This document shows positions 12,254-23,933 of a stretch of 64,000 nucleotides of DNA, piece after piece (the stretch's first letter is position 1; each line of letters opens with the position of its first letter). The notes below the pieces were generated by a model. The model did not search any database and was not told the DNA's origin. It saw only the letters and a list, made by a program, of their open reading frames with translations. The position numbers were made by a program, and so were the translations under genes. The DNA is from Pterois miles. Taxonomy: Eukaryota > Chordata > Actinopteri > Perciformes > Scorpaenidae. The DNA lies in NCBI GenBank assembly GCA_947000775.1, contig CAMQGK010000565.1, forward strand, positions 10,520,001-10,584,000. Reading direction: 5' to 3'.

Positions 12254-12964
12254 TAGGGTGGATGGGTGGGTCAAAAAAACACCAGACTTTTGCCCAGAAA
12301 ACTGTTGTTTGTGTCCTGTGTACAACCAGAGATAAATGTTGATCTATTTATCACATAACTTCCATACTTAAATAACACCACCATCAGTGATACGTCGCGC
12401 TGAGCGACAGAAACATGTAAACAGACTGCAGCGTGCAGAGATGAGCTGTGATGGCGTAGCTTCAGTGATTACGTTTACATCTACAAGATATTCTGGTTTT
12501 TGCCTTTATTATGAAAAAGACAATATTCCTACTAAGCTGTTTACATGACTAATGAAAGTGAATATTCCACTCGTATTCCTGTTTACATGCCGCCGTGCGT
12601 TCTATGATAAACGTAAAAGGTGGACCGTGAGAACAGTCTCTCTCTTTCATTCCTTCAACCACCTCCTTGAAAAGAAGAAGCTGCTGATACTGAAGTCTTT
12701 AATAATGTTTAAAAGTAGGTGTTTTTCTCCATCCAACCAGAAATGTGGGCTTTTCTTTTGGTCATGCATCTCTGCAAACTGTCAGTTAGTTGTTAGAGGC
12801 CAGGTGTCACAAATTACCATAAAAACCCCAGTTGAGATGCATATTGTGAATGTGCTGTATGTCCAAAGAATGCTCCTAAAACCCGAAAAATATCAGCATA
12901 TCCCACATGTCTTAACTGGAAATGCTCCATTTGGAATAAGGTCTAATTCAGAATATCACAAACA
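12254..12964. other. Non-coding sequence with dispersed-repeat patches
   Basis: A GGTGGATGGGTGGGTCAAAA patch (about 12257-12330) belongs to the family-A related repeats. The 152-codon frame at 12552-13010 has no recognisable domain and runs into the repeat at 12965, so I do not call it a gene. Confidence 0.4.
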
Positions 12965-13255
12965 ATATAAGGTGGTCGCACACATCCCAAACCCGGTGCT
13001 GGACCAGTAGAAGACGGCAATGAAAAACGAAGAAGAGGGTCCGCACACTGTCGCTCCATTTAAGTGCAATTTATTGGCACATCTTTGTTTGTGATGTTTC
13101 GAGCTCTTCTTCAGACTTAATAAATCTGCACAGAGACGCCATCTTAAAAGGTAAACGTTCACATCACTAACTAACATGTGACAATAACTTAACTTAAAGG
13201 GAGCTACAGTGTGCAGACCTTCTACCTTTTTACCTAATTCAGAGTATTCATACAA
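12965..13255. mobile_element. Inserted non-autonomous repeat
   Basis: The segment carries TTAAGTGCAATTTATTGGCA, GTTTCGAGCTCTTCTTCAGA and a GTCCGCACACTGTCGC motif. It interrupts a larger repeat whose sequence resumes at TTCAGAGTATTCATACAAGC. TTCAGAATAT before and TTCAGAGTAT after look like a degenerate target-site duplication. A related outer repeat recurs near 55900-55980. Confidence 0.4.
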
Positions 13256-13799
13256 GCTGTTTACATGACCTGTATCAAATTCACAATAATGTCATATTCG
13301 GATAATAATAGATTATTAGTGTGCATGTAAACATAGTCAATATGTCTGTGAACGAGTTTTGCGAAAGACACTCACACACAAAAATATTTGAAACAGGAAA
13401 GGCTAAATCCATTTTTGATTGACTTTTTTGATCTTTTTTGATGCCTCAGCAGCGCTGCTCTTTACATCGTCTCAAACACGCCTCATATCTCAGTCCAGAC
13501 TCAGACCCGCCCGTCCACCAGAACAAAGCCTCCTGAGTCGCCAACAAATGAACATTACACGGCTGCATGAAGGTGCTGGTTGTGACATGGTGACGGTTGT
13601 CATGTGACACTTGCCACATGTTGTGTAGTGACCAAAGTCTAACTTTAGAGCTAAGTACGCAGAATATAAAGTCACAAAGACCACTTATGGTGGGCGGGTC
13701 AAACAAACACAGGATTTTCAAGTTGGAGGCCTGTGTTTGAGATCTGTGTAGTTTTGTAAGTTCCGTTTAATGATGTTTGTCTCGTGTTTTTTGGCGTCT
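13256..13799. other. Non-coding sequence with repeat patches
   Basis: The outer repeat continues to about 13345 (TGTTTACATGACC and TGCATGTAAACATAG ends). A GGGCGGGTCAAACAAACACA patch lies at about 13692-13760. Overlapping frames on both strands at 13419-13721 are not supported as genes. Confidence 0.4.
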
Positions 13800-13995
13800 T
13801 CACCTAAACCAGAGTCAGTGGCTTTGTTGCCCCCTGCTGGTTCTGCACATTACTGCAGATGTGTTATATTCATGTCTCCACAAGACAAAACGTGACACTG
13901 ACATGCGGTCCTCAGCTGGACGGACGGCTCTAGCTTTGGCGTGACGTGGGTTGAATATAAGATAAATGATTGTGATTGGCCTGTCAGATCTCAAG
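13800..13995 (+). repeat. Dispersed repeat, paired with 44035-44225
   Basis: GTGGCTTTGTTGCCCCC and CTGCTGGT, then RCGTGACACTGACA, a GGTTGAATATAAG-like stretch and neighbouring words recur in the same order at 44035-44225. The pair diverges by many substitutions. It is non-coding. Confidence 0.5.
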
Positions 13996-14205
13996 TTGCT
14001 GGAAATGTGTCCAAAACTGAGGGGAACCATCTGGGAGAGCAAATAAAACATGAGCTCGCAGATCCGTCTGGTTCCCAGGCAACTAACCATGCTGCAGAGG
14101 ATACTCAACACTAAAGGATCAGGATCGGGACCAAAAACAAGCTGAGGGGGACGTCCCTAAATGTGACTCTATGAAAGTGAGTGGTTGTCCATGAGTGGGC
14201 CTTCC

Positions 14206-14805
<600 letters not shown>

Positions 14806-14836
14806 CTGCAGCTGTGTCTTGTTTTGGCTGTTTACT

Positions 14837-14858
14837 AAGTAGTAGTAGTAGTAGTAGT
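14837..14858. repeat. (AGT)n microsatellite
   Basis: Seven AGT units shortly after the TG tract. Confidence 0.9.
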
Positions 14859-14997
14859 GCTAAGGACTACACTTAAGTAAAATTTTGAGGATTTTTTTTG
14901 GTCCCATTTTCTGCTACTTTATACTTCTACTCTACTACACCTCAGAAGGAAGTATTGCACTTTTTACTGCATGACATGAAATACTGAAATGGGCCAT

Positions 14998-15443
14998 TCT
15001 ACACACTCTCACTCCCAACTTGTCAGATACCACCACTTGATCACTGTCAGACGCTTGGGCTATCCCTCTTGCGTTACTTTTTGACGGACCAGGAATGACA
15101 TGTCAATAAATGCCAGTTACATGCATAGTGTCCTTTCAAAATAAACTTCTGTTTTTCACAGGAAGTTATGTTTATGTTTTTCGACATTACTTTTAGTTTC
15201 ACACAAGACATGAACAGCAGTCTCCTGTTTGAAAGTCATGCTGGTTTGACCAGTCCACCTCCCCTCCCGCCCTTAGTGGACTTTCATGGCATTAATACTA
15301 CGTCACTTCCTCCGACTGTCAAATAACGTCGCAGGTGGGTTTTTACTGTTGCTAAAAGGTGTATCCGTTCGTCGGTTTCCAGTGCTGAGGGCCGCTGAAG
15401 AAACGGGGGTAATTGATGAGTTGGGAGTGAGAACGGGTTGTTA
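14998..15443. mobile_element. Foldback (MITE-like) element, family A
   Basis: The left arm near 15004-15032 (CACTCTCACTCCCAACTTGT) pairs with the right arm near 15414-15440 (TGAGTTGGGAGTGAGAACGG). Inside are AAAATAAACTTCTGTTTTT, TTTCACACAAGACATGAAC and CAGTCTCCTGTTTGAAAGTC. These internal modules reappear singly at 28795, 33710, 60005 and 60480. There is no protein coding. It is probably a non-autonomous DNA element. Confidence 0.6.
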
Positions 15444-15447
15444 CTTT

Positions 15448-15800
15448 AAGTACTTTAAAGAACAGTGTGTAGGATTTCGGGGCATCTATTGTCACAAATG
15501 GGATATTATATTCATAACTATGTTTTAATCACCTGAAACTAAGAATCTCTGTGTTTTCGTTACCTTAGAATGAGCCCTTCATGCTGTTTCTACATAGGGA
15601 GCTGGTCCTCTTCACTGAGTCCGCCATGTTTCTGCCCAGAACAGACAAACCAATCACTGGATCTAGAGAGAGACTTTAGTGCTTTAAGTTACCTGAAGGC
15701 CTCCATCGTTCTCCGACACTCTTGTGAAACTAACGCGAGCTGCAGAGTGTAAAACCGTGGTGCCGCCAGCCATCGTCTGACTGCCGTTGCTCCTACAGTA
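15448..15800 (-). mobile_element. TTAA-type MITE, near-complete copy
   Basis: It begins TTTAAAGAACAGTGTGTAGG and continues through a TTTCGTTACCTTAGAATGAG core and CCCAGAACAGACAAACCAAT to ACCTGAAGGCC. These are reverse-complement matches to the intact copy at 23934-24278. The right boundary is not clear. Confidence 0.6.
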
Positions 15801-16892
15801 GTGTTATTACGACACGGGTGGCGTCTGAGCGAGGCAAATGACGTTATCATGGTTTTGCACTCGGCGGCTCACGTTATAGCAGTCTTGGAAAGGGACGAGT
15901 GAGTGCAGGGGTATTCAGTCACACCCGAGATGTCACCAAATCCTTCATCCTTTACCTTTAAAGTAAATGTCAAAACTTTACTGTACATATACAATATTTA
16001 GAAATGCTATTGACAACACTGGTAACATTCAGCCACTAGAACCCAGAGATACCATGTTATAGCGCTTCACAATTTAACATTGCAGCTGGTAAATGTGGAG
16101 CTATTTTAATAACTTCATACTGTCATGTAGTTTAACCTTCATCATAATACATTAGTTAATTATATGTTGTATGAATCTGCAAAGTAACTCATGTTGTCAC
16201 ATAAATGTAAAGAACAAGTACCTGATAACTGTATTTAAGTGCAGTACTTGAGTAACTGTACTCAGTTTGCTCAGTGACGGTGGATCAGGTCTCTAACTGC
16301 CTCCTACTTGCAGTAAACACTTGTCGATACACTGAGAGCCTCCAGAGCACACTGCAGACAGAGACAACAACACAGAGAATCAATAGTCTCACACTGGCTC
16401 ATAAACGCAGCACAGAGCCTAATGATGCGTTCAGGGTCATCTGACAAGCTGAGCTGAGGAGAGAGAGTCCTGGCGCTTCTCCACTCGGTTGTTGATCCTG
16501 TTTAAAGACGGAGATTATGAGGAGTTAATGATGGTCCGTCTGCTCACACGGTGGAGCTCCACCAGTTAAACAGTCCAGAGTTAATGGGGTGAGAGGAGGT
16601 GCAACTGGAAGAGCCAGTATTGCTCAGTATTACTGTTTGGATGCCATAAAAGCTTATAATGCACAATCATATATTTTCCATTGTTTTTACATCTTGTTTT
16701 ATTCATGTCAGCTGCAGAGAGGGCCAGACGTTTATTAAAACAGGCATATATTAGAGACAGGCTACCTGTTGACTTGATTATTTTAGTATAATGTAAATTT
16801 AATGTCATTTTCCTCATTCCTGCAGTCGTTTCATACTCTTCACTCTGATGAAAACACTTTCTTTTCTCTAACTGAAGCAGTTTTTAACTCCA
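15801..16892. other. Non-coding sequence, nothing recognised except a short ACTTGAGTAACTG patch
   Basis: At about 16215-16265 AAGTACCTGATAACTGTATT and an AGTACTTGAGTAACTGTACT segment belong to a widespread teleost repeat that also occurs near 18330-18480, 29170-29250 and 31440-31520. Otherwise nothing is recognised. Confidence 0.4.
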
Positions 16893-17822
16893 AGAGACCC
16901 ACATAGAGCTGTTTTTGTCTTCTTTAAGGGGGTCCAGGGGTCTTTAGGGGGAGATAGCAGTTCAACAGTAGATGTCACATAGAAGTGGTGTACGTCATCT
17001 GAAAGCTGGGAACCTGAAGATTAATTTGAGATGCTGCTCAATAATCTTAACAATTTTTTACCTATCGAGAATTGATAAAAACTTATCAATGATCCCTCCA
17101 AAATACTACACTATTCCATCCATCCTCTGAATGCTCCAGGTCTCTAGTTTGTGATTGTAAAGTTTGATGAGGCTGTGATTATCCTCGAGGTCACCACAGG
17201 TCATACAGGTCATTGTATACAGTGAGATCAAGTTTCAAAAAAATGGTCTCACTGCAATGAAATGGCTCCTATGGAGACTGATATCATTGCACATGGATAC
17301 AGTTGGACTCATTGAATCCACCAGAGTCTCAGCTTTACAGTGAGACACAGTTTATGGGATTCAAGACTGTTTAGGGACCCCAGTATGCAGATATATTCAA
17401 ATACAGCATTCTATAATAGGAGAAAATATTTCTACTGCATGGTTTTTACTCCAAACTCAAGCTGTCAGTGTGTCAATGTGCTGACGTGACTATGACTTGA
17501 TCCAGACTGACTGGGATCATCATAAAGTGGGCATGTCTGTAAAGGTGGACTCGTTGGTACCCATAGAACCCATTTACAATCACATATCTTGATGTCAGAG
17601 GTCAAGGGACCCCTTTAAAAAGGCCATGCCACTTTTTCTTCACCATAATTTAGCATACGTAGCTACTTTCGTAGCATTATTTAGCAATCTTCCCAATAAG
17701 ATAGTGTGACATTATGGCTGGAATCAATGGATTCCTTAGCTTTCTACTTTCATACCATCGGTAACTTCACTCAGGCTTTAAAACTGAGCCAACAACCTCT
17801 GAAAGACAGAATGATAAGGGGT
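16893..17822 (+). repeat. Long dispersed repeat, family H (copy 1)
   Basis: About 900 bp shared in order with 62686-63963 and in part with 24556-24890. Landmarks are GGGTCCAGGGGTCTTTAGGG, CCATCCTCTGAATGCTC, GAGGCTGTGATTATCCT, ATAAAGTGGGCATGTCTGTA and AAACTGAGCC. The translated frames are all broken. I do not know its class. Confidence 0.65.
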
Positions 17823-18573
17823 TAATTTCTGATTATTCACAGTTGCTTCCACTTTGCCGTTTTTGTGATGGCTATGAAGCTGCTGTCAGATAAAATAATC
17901 ACTTCCTGCAGATGTTTCACATTAAAAGTCTTCCAGTGGCTCAAAGGGCATAATCTCTCCCAAACAGCAAAGTGAAAACTGCGCGTCCACCACTTTGACT
18001 TTCCCATCAGTCAGCTGGAGAGTAAAAACTCTGTAAACGCCGGCTGGTTATGTGCCAGAGGAGACGGCGTTATCGGCCACAAACACGAGTCACTAGATTG
18101 ATTCCAGTAAATGAACCAAACAGTCGACCATCTGTTTGTTTTAATGGAAACTTATGGACTCTGTCCTGCTGACTTCACACCGTCATTTAGGTGAATCATC
18201 GTTTTTCAGATCGCCAGGTTTGTCTGCAGGTAGTCGAGTGAAAAGTGGTTCCAACACTGCCATCTGAAAACACCCTCAAACGCTATATACACTATATGAG
18301 ACTGACATCTGAGCAGTGGTGGAATGTAACTAACTACTGTCTACTACTATGTTGAGGCACTTTACTTGAGTATTTCCACTATATACCACTTTCTGTTTTT
18401 ACTCCACTATGTCTCAGAGCCAAATATTGTACTTTTTACTCCACTACATTTACCTGACAGTTTTATTTACTAGTTACTCTGCAGAATCAGATTATTAAAA
18501 ATTAATTAATTAAATTACAAATTATTACACAGCTTAGTTGAATACTTGTTTGTGATTGGTCAATCAGCATTCT
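17823..18573. other. Non-coding sequence with a TACTTTACTCCACTACATTT patch
   Basis: About 18310-18480 carries TTTTACTCCACTAYATTT words of a widespread teleost repeat. A TTAATTAATTAAATTA patch follows at about 18500. No gene is seen. Confidence 0.4.
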
Positions 18574-19405
18574 ACGGTCTGTTATTTCTTTATAACAGAT
18601 GACTGCTACGTATAACAGACCGTTGCTACCTATAACAGATCCTTATGTATAACAGGCCGTTGCTATGTATAACAGGCCGTTGCTATGTATAACAGACCGT
18701 TGCTATGTATAACAGGCCGTTACTATGTATAACAGACCGTTGCTATGTATAACAGGCCGTTACTATGTATAACAGACCATTACTGTGTATAACAGACCGT
18801 TGCTACCTATAACAGATCCTAATGTATAACAGGCCGTTGCTATGTATAACAGGCCGTTACTATGTATAACAGACCGTTGCTATGTATAACAGGCCGTTAC
18901 TATGTATAACAGGCCGTTGCTATGTATAACAGGCCGTTGCTATGTATAACAGACCGTTGCTATGTATAACAGGCCGTTACTATGTATAACAGACCGTTGC
19001 TATGTATAACAGGCCGTTACTGTGTATAACAGACCGTTGCTATGTATAACAGGCCGTTACTATGTATAACAGACCGTTGCTATGTATAACAGGCCGTTAC
19101 TATGTATAACAGACCGTTGCTATGTATAACAGGCCGTTACTATGGATAACAGACCATTACTGTGTATAACAGACCGTTGCTACCTATAACAGATCCTAAT
19201 GTATAACAGGCCGTTGCTATGTATAACAGGCCGTTACTATGTATAACAGACCGTTGCTATGTATAACAGGCCGTTACTATGTATAACAGGCCGTTGCTAT
19301 GTATAACAGGCCGTTGCTATGTATAACAGACCGTTGCTATGTATAACAGGCCATTACTATGTATAACAAACCGTTGCTATGTATAAGAGACTGTTGCTAT
19401 GGGTA
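18574..19405. repeat. 20-bp minisatellite TATAACAGRCCGTTRCTATG
   Basis: About 40 head-to-tail copies of a 20-bp unit. The only frequent changes are GG/GA before CCGTT and TTG/TTA after it. A variant unit containing GCTACCTATAACAGATCC recurs at 18802 and 19179, 377 bp apart, with the same order of variants between. Part of the array was therefore duplicated as a block. The left border holds an inverted unit (ACGGTCTGTTAT, 18574-18585). The array lies in the intron about 0.85 kb before the receptor exon. Confidence 0.95.
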
Positions 19406-20244
19406 CAGTTGTGATCTCTGATTCCGGACTGCTTCTGTGTCAAATTATTGATTTCTTAAGTAAGTAGCCGTGTAATAAGCGGGATAATTTACAACAAATG
19501 GGTACATGAAACAACTGAATGAAAGTTCAGAGGTATTTTTATTTATTCATTTACTCATTTATTTATTTATTTTATTTATTTGACCAAGCAAATGAGGCCC
19601 TGTTGTAATTAATTTGAGGAAATATTTTAGGAAACAAATGAAACTGAAATGAAACAGTTTAACCATGAAGGAAAATGTTAGATGAACAAATAGATTGATT
19701 TGTTTGGAGCTCAGCAGGTGTTAGACTTATTATTTTTAATTACTATAGTTACTATAACAGCAGGAACTGAAGTTAAGAGTGTTGTTTCTACTCCAGTCAG
19801 ATATGAAGGTAGAACCAAACTGTCTGTCAGCCCTTAATTATACTGTAACTTAACATTTGACCAAAATTAACTTATTAGCTTTTTTCCAGAGCTTTCATCT
19901 GCATCTTTCAGTCTTCATTATCATTTTTTAATTCAGAAGCATACAGTAGGAAATAATTTCCGCACTGACACCTGTAGGACTCCATAGTTCATCCACACAA
20001 ATCAATAATTTGAGTAAAGTGACTGAGGGCATCAACAGTTCTGTTTACATTCAGTGCATCCTTGTAAACAAACATTGTAAATGAAATTACGTCCTCAGAC
20101 AACAATTGCAAAAACTTTCATTGTTTTTTTTCCTAGTCCAACATATTCTCATACAACAGCTCTCTTTCATTACTACCTGGTTAGGTTTAGGAAAACAACG
20201 CATCGTCCTGTCATTAACCCTTCGCCCTTCTGTTTTCTCCCCAG
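19406..20244 (+). other. Intron 3' end before the receptor exon
   Basis: AT-rich sequence with an (ATTT)n patch near 19540-19580. The last bases run CTTCTGTTTTCTCCCCAG, a good polypyrimidine tract and AG acceptor immediately before 20245. No further receptor exon is present upstream in the window. The large seven-transmembrane exon of this family would give a long open frame, and none is seen. Confidence 0.6.
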
Positions 20245-20491
20245 ATGTACATCCAGACGGCCACGCTGACCGTCTCGCTCAGCCTCAGCGCCTCCGTCTC
20301 TCTGGGCATGCTCTACATGCCGAAGGTCTACATCATCATCTTCCACCCCGAGCAGAACGTCCCCAAACGCAAGCGCAGCTTCAAGGCCATCGTCACCGCC
20401 GCCACCATGACTAGCAAGCTGTCGCAGCTGGCGGCCGAGCGGCCCAACGGCGAGGTGAAGACGGAGCTGTGCGAGGGCGTGGAGGCCAGCG
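20245..20491 (+). CDS. grm8 or grm4: Group III metabotropic glutamate receptor, penultimate coding exon (TM7 and proximal C-tail)
   Basis: This internal exon encodes 82 full codons and ends in phase 1. Residues 1-33 begin [12 protein letters not shown] and form transmembrane helix 7 with the class C signature [14 protein letters not shown] (25-38). Residues 40-60 ([16 protein letters not shown] onward) are the basic proximal tail. In group III receptors that stretch binds calmodulin and G-protein beta-gamma, and its Ser (residue 45 here) is a protein kinase C site. [12 protein letters not shown] (66-77) is typical of mGluR4/7/8. These are presynaptic Gi/o-coupled glutamate autoreceptors. The acceptor is CTCCCCAG and the donor CG|GTGAGT. 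The first residue M, IIIF, SFKA and GEVK favour grm8; NVPKRKRS favours grm4. The Met at the exon start is not an initiation site. The rest of the gene lies upstream of the window. Confidence 0.95.
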
Positions 20492-20554
20492 GTGAGTCGG
20501 CAGATTAATTAAACATAATGTTATTGTAGTAATTAATCAAACTTTATTCAAATA

Positions 20555-21013
20555 GCAGTCTGAAAATGAAGAAATCTGCCTCAATCAAAAATAAATAAAT
20601 GACTTAATAACAAATAAATAAATACAGTATGCCATTAAAAGTAGCAAAAATTATATTAAAAATGTTGTCATTAATTAATTGATAAAATTTGACATAAATT
20701 GGTATTTCTGTTTTGATTTGCTTTATATTTATTTTACTTTGTATTTATTCCCTGCAAAAATAAATAAATAAAAATAAATGCAAAACTAAATATATTTTTT
20801 TATAAAATCATGAAAATAAGTAAATAAATAAAAGTGGAAATAAAACAGAAGAGTAAATAAATAAGTGAACTACTACAAAGGTGAACCAGAAATATCAATT
20901 TATATCACATTTCATCAATGAGTTAATGCTACATTTACTTTAGATATTACTTTCAATGGCATATTTATTTAATTATCAAGTCAATGATTTTGGCAGTTTC
21001 TGTCCTCCATACA
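20555..21013. mobile_element. AT-rich palindromic MITE (copy 1)
   Basis: The right end TTTGGCAGTTTCTGTCCTCC and left end GAAATCTGCCTCAATCAAAA are diverged versions of the inverted termini seen intact at 30521-31176. The interior is rich in AAATAAATAAAT and its complement, so single strands could fold. It sits in the last receptor intron. Confidence 0.6.
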
Positions 21014-22034
21014 GGGCTGGCCGATGCTACGCTACAATTGGCCAGCCTGTTTTCGGGAGGCGGGACTTCACAAAGGGTCAGCTTGTTCTGGACTGCATTA
21101 TTGTGATGTTGACACTAAAGCAGGAACTGGACCGTCATGTGGGACAAAGAAACATTTACAATCACAAAATAACAAGAAAAAGACAGTTTATAGTGAATTC
21201 TGTTAATTATTCTCTGAACAAAGGCGGCGTAAGAAGAAGCGTGCAGCTTCTCCGTACAGTCGACCATGTGGAGGTGAAGTTCTGTAATGAGGATTTATCA
21301 GGAAGTTGACTTGAGTTTGTTTAGACGTCACCTGAGACCAGATCTGATGAAACTGTTTACAGCTCCGAGTTGCACTTCAAAGCTGCTTCTCGGTCCATCA
21401 GCAGGAAACTGGGAGACGTCGGATTGTTTACTCAGCAGAGATGCACTGACTGAACTGATCTACTTAATCTAACGAGCATGCAGCTCTCACATCCGCTTTA
21501 CTGTCTCAACCTCACACAAGAGAAGAGCTTCCTCTTTAATCCTGCAGTGTTCAGTGTGAGGGGAGGAAGTCACAAAGAGTCAGACTTCAGGAGATCAAAA
21601 CTCTTGTGAGGCTTATTTGGTCCAACACATCTCAGCCTGAATATTCATGATCCCCAGAGGATAACAATGGTGACCCAGTGACCTTTCCTGTACCACCATC
21701 CTCGAGACGAACTTTACAGTTGTAGGCTCTAATGATCAGGATGTTCGTTCATATTGTGTCTGTAATGAACGCCACAGCTTCGACAGGACGCTCGCAGGAG
21801 TTTTACATTGAGTTTGATGTTTGAAATTGATGATCTCTCAGCAAGACTCAGTCAAAACTGAATATATGTCTGGACCATGTCTGGTCAGTCTGTGAATTTG
21901 TGACTGAATTATTACAGAAATAGTCAGTGGTCATGTCTTTATTGTTCAGTCCAGTAGTACATGTCCACCAGGTCCAGCGAGGACGCTCCGTGACGCGATG
22001 CTCTACTCAGCTGACTGTTCAAGCTGTGACGTAC
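21014..22034. other. Intronic sequence, nothing recognised
   Basis: No exon with matching phase and no named repeat are seen. The 117-codon frame at 20956-21309 starts inside the MITE and has no domain. Confidence 0.4.
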
Positions 22035-22345
22035 CCAAAGTCAAGTCAGATTTATTTGTATAGCCTCAAATCACAAATTTGATTTACAGACAGGACAGGA
22101 TATGACACCAGCGCTCTCATAGGATAAGGAAAACCTCCCCCCCAAAAAACCTTTAACTGAAAAAAATGCAAGAAATAACATAATGAATATACAACATATA
22201 TAATCCATATGACAAAAATTAATACATAATGTGAACATATGTTAGAAGGTGGATCCTGCAGAAGGTCAATCAGTTTCCCAGCATTGCCAAACAAATAGAG
22301 CCAGAGCAACACGTCCTCTCCACACGTTTCAACTTTCATCCAAAC
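22035..22345. repeat. Dispersed teleost repeat (AAGTCAGATTTATTTGTATA type)
   Basis: CAAGTCAGATTTATTTGTAT, CTCAAATCACAAATTTG, GGATAAGGAAAACCTCCC and AAAACCTTTAACTG occur in the order of a repeat found throughout teleost genomes. It is non-coding and intronic. Confidence 0.6.
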
Positions 22346-23048
22346 ACCCTGATGATGAGTTAGCTATTCTTACAGCCTTACCATTAGTGCAGCTGAAATG
22401 GAAAGACAGTGGCGACAAACCCATTTTAAGGATCGTTAGCGTCTAACAGAAGTTTGGCTGCTCAGCACATCTGCAACATGTAATTCATGCCTTGTTATCT
22501 GTTGACTTCTGGCAAGTGTCCACAGGATCCGTCATGTCCATGCTTCCCGTTTATTGTCATTCGTAGGTAAGCAGCTGTGTTCTGGTAGCGTAGCCTTGCA
22601 TTTCAAGGGATGGATTGTCACTTTGGCCACTTTTCTTTTGTATAAAGTTGAGGTCAAGGCTACTTTATGCAAATCAGGGATGTCCAGCACGACTCGCCAC
22701 CTCTGTGAACTGAACTAACCATTGTCGATCTAAAATGACGACAGATTCAACAACTGCATGATTTATCTCTTGCACAAAATTTTTAGAAACACATTTCGGT
22801 GAACTATTTCCATAATATCAGAGGAAAAAGTTGTTTCCGGTTTGAAAGCTGGGAGCAGCAGCCTATAAATGAAAGCGTTTGTCCAATCAGGTGCCTTCTG
22901 GCAGCGACGTGATCCCTCCTGTCCAGAAACTCCTCTGTGAATACGCACCATTCCACTGATCGGAAATCAGTTTAATCTGCAGAGGACTGAAGGTAAGTGG
23001 ACGTAACATGTCACTTTACCAACCTGCTGTTTGCTCTTCTCTCCTCAG

Positions 23049-23098
23049 TGCCGCCAACAAAAACCACCTACGTCAGCTACACCAACCACGCCATGTGA
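23049..23098 (+). CDS. grm8 or grm4: Group III metabotropic glutamate receptor, last coding exon (C-terminus)
   Basis: A 50-bp coding segment. Its first two bases complete a Val codon with the last G of 20491, followed by PPTKTTYVSYTNHAM and TGA at 23096-23098. The end matches the distal tail of mGluR4/8 in length and pattern (TK-TY-SY-NH). TKTTY is mGluR8-like and YTNHA is mGluR4-like. The family tail usually ends in Ile, and here it ends in Met. The extreme C-terminus of group III receptors takes part in presynaptic scaffold binding. The phase match with the 20245 exon and the CTCCTCAG acceptor support the exon. It lies too close to the stop to be found by frame length alone. Confidence 0.93.
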
Positions 23099-23665
23099 AG
23101 AAACAACGCCTTCGACATAAGGACGTCCAGGGACATTCAATGAAGCAGATTTCTGTCAAACGTCTCCACGAGGTGCTCTGAACAATCTGAAGGATCTGGA
23201 CAAACTGAACCAATGCATCTGTGGTGTTTTATGTTTACAGACAGCAGGGAATGGGGCCTGAACAGCACCAGAAACCGGGAAGGATCACGGCTGAAAACCT
23301 AAGTCTGAGAGGCCACGAAAAAGCAGGAGGATGGTAACCTGAAAGACAAAAAAATAATAATAATTAAAACAAGTCTTCTAAAAATAAATACAAAAAAAGA
23401 AATTGTGGGGACCAACCATATTTGTTGTTATTCTAATTGTGCGTTTGAAAAAAAGAACAAAAAAAACTTGTGGTTGTGAAAATTTCTGATTCTTGTCTCA
23501 TGTCGTCCGTCCGTCGACCTGCATCATGAGACGAGTCCATCGCTGTTTTCGGCTAACTGAACGGTAGCTTTTGGTTGTGAAATGTCTAAATGCCATGGTT
23601 GAAATGAAGCATGCCCTTTTTTTATACAAATGATCTATTTATAATAAAGGAATGTTTCACAGGTC
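23099..23665 (+). other. Receptor 3' UTR
   Basis: Non-coding sequence after the TGA, ending at the poly(A) region. It includes A-rich stretches (about 23340-23470) and no repeat I recognise. Its end is set by the signal at 23643-23648 and the GT-rich sequence that follows. Longer 3' UTR forms cannot be excluded. Confidence 0.7.
23643..23648 (+). promoter_or_regulatory. Poly(A) signal AATAAA
   Basis: A canonical AATAAA lies 545 bp after the receptor stop. A GT-rich stretch (GTCGGTGCCATGTGTTGATG, about 23663-23682) follows within the distance expected of a downstream element. Confidence 0.8.
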
Positions 23666-23933
23666 GGTGCCATGTGTTGATGTTTAAAAAGGAACAGTTT
23701 GGATGAGACACCATCAGAAGTAAATGTACGTTACTGTTGTGTTTTGGGTGGTTGGTGGTTCGGTGTCTTCTTGATTTTCCAGTCAGTCGTGGAAGAATTT
23801 GTGAAGCAAAGACGCTGTTGATTCTTCAGTGTGAGACACGTCTTCACACCAGGTATGTGTGGCTCCTGAAATCTATAATTTTATCCTTATTTCATTTTGC
23901 ATAATGATTCCTTTATTTGTTTTGTACTTTTAC

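Larger units (their letters stand above)
20492..23048 (+). other. Last intron of the receptor gene
   Basis: A GT-AG intron of about 2.56 kb, phase 1. The donor is GTGAGT and the acceptor CTTCTCTCCTCAG. It contains an AT-rich palindromic MITE (20555-21013) and a dispersed repeat (22035-22345). The remaining sequence shows nothing recognisable. If the intron were retained, the frame would add GESAD and stop at TAA 20506-20508. Confidence 0.85.

Noticed and set aside
12552..13010. A 152-codon open frame
   Set aside because: It has no recognisable domain. It crosses the border of an inserted repeat, and its composition matches translated non-coding DNA.
18574..19405. CRISPR-like array
   Set aside because: There are no unique spacers between repeats, since units abut directly. 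The host is a vertebrate.
20956..21309. A 117-codon frame in the last receptor intron, possible alternative exon
   Set aside because: It starts inside the AT-rich MITE and has no family similarity. I see no acceptor and donor pair in the phase needed to join the receptor.
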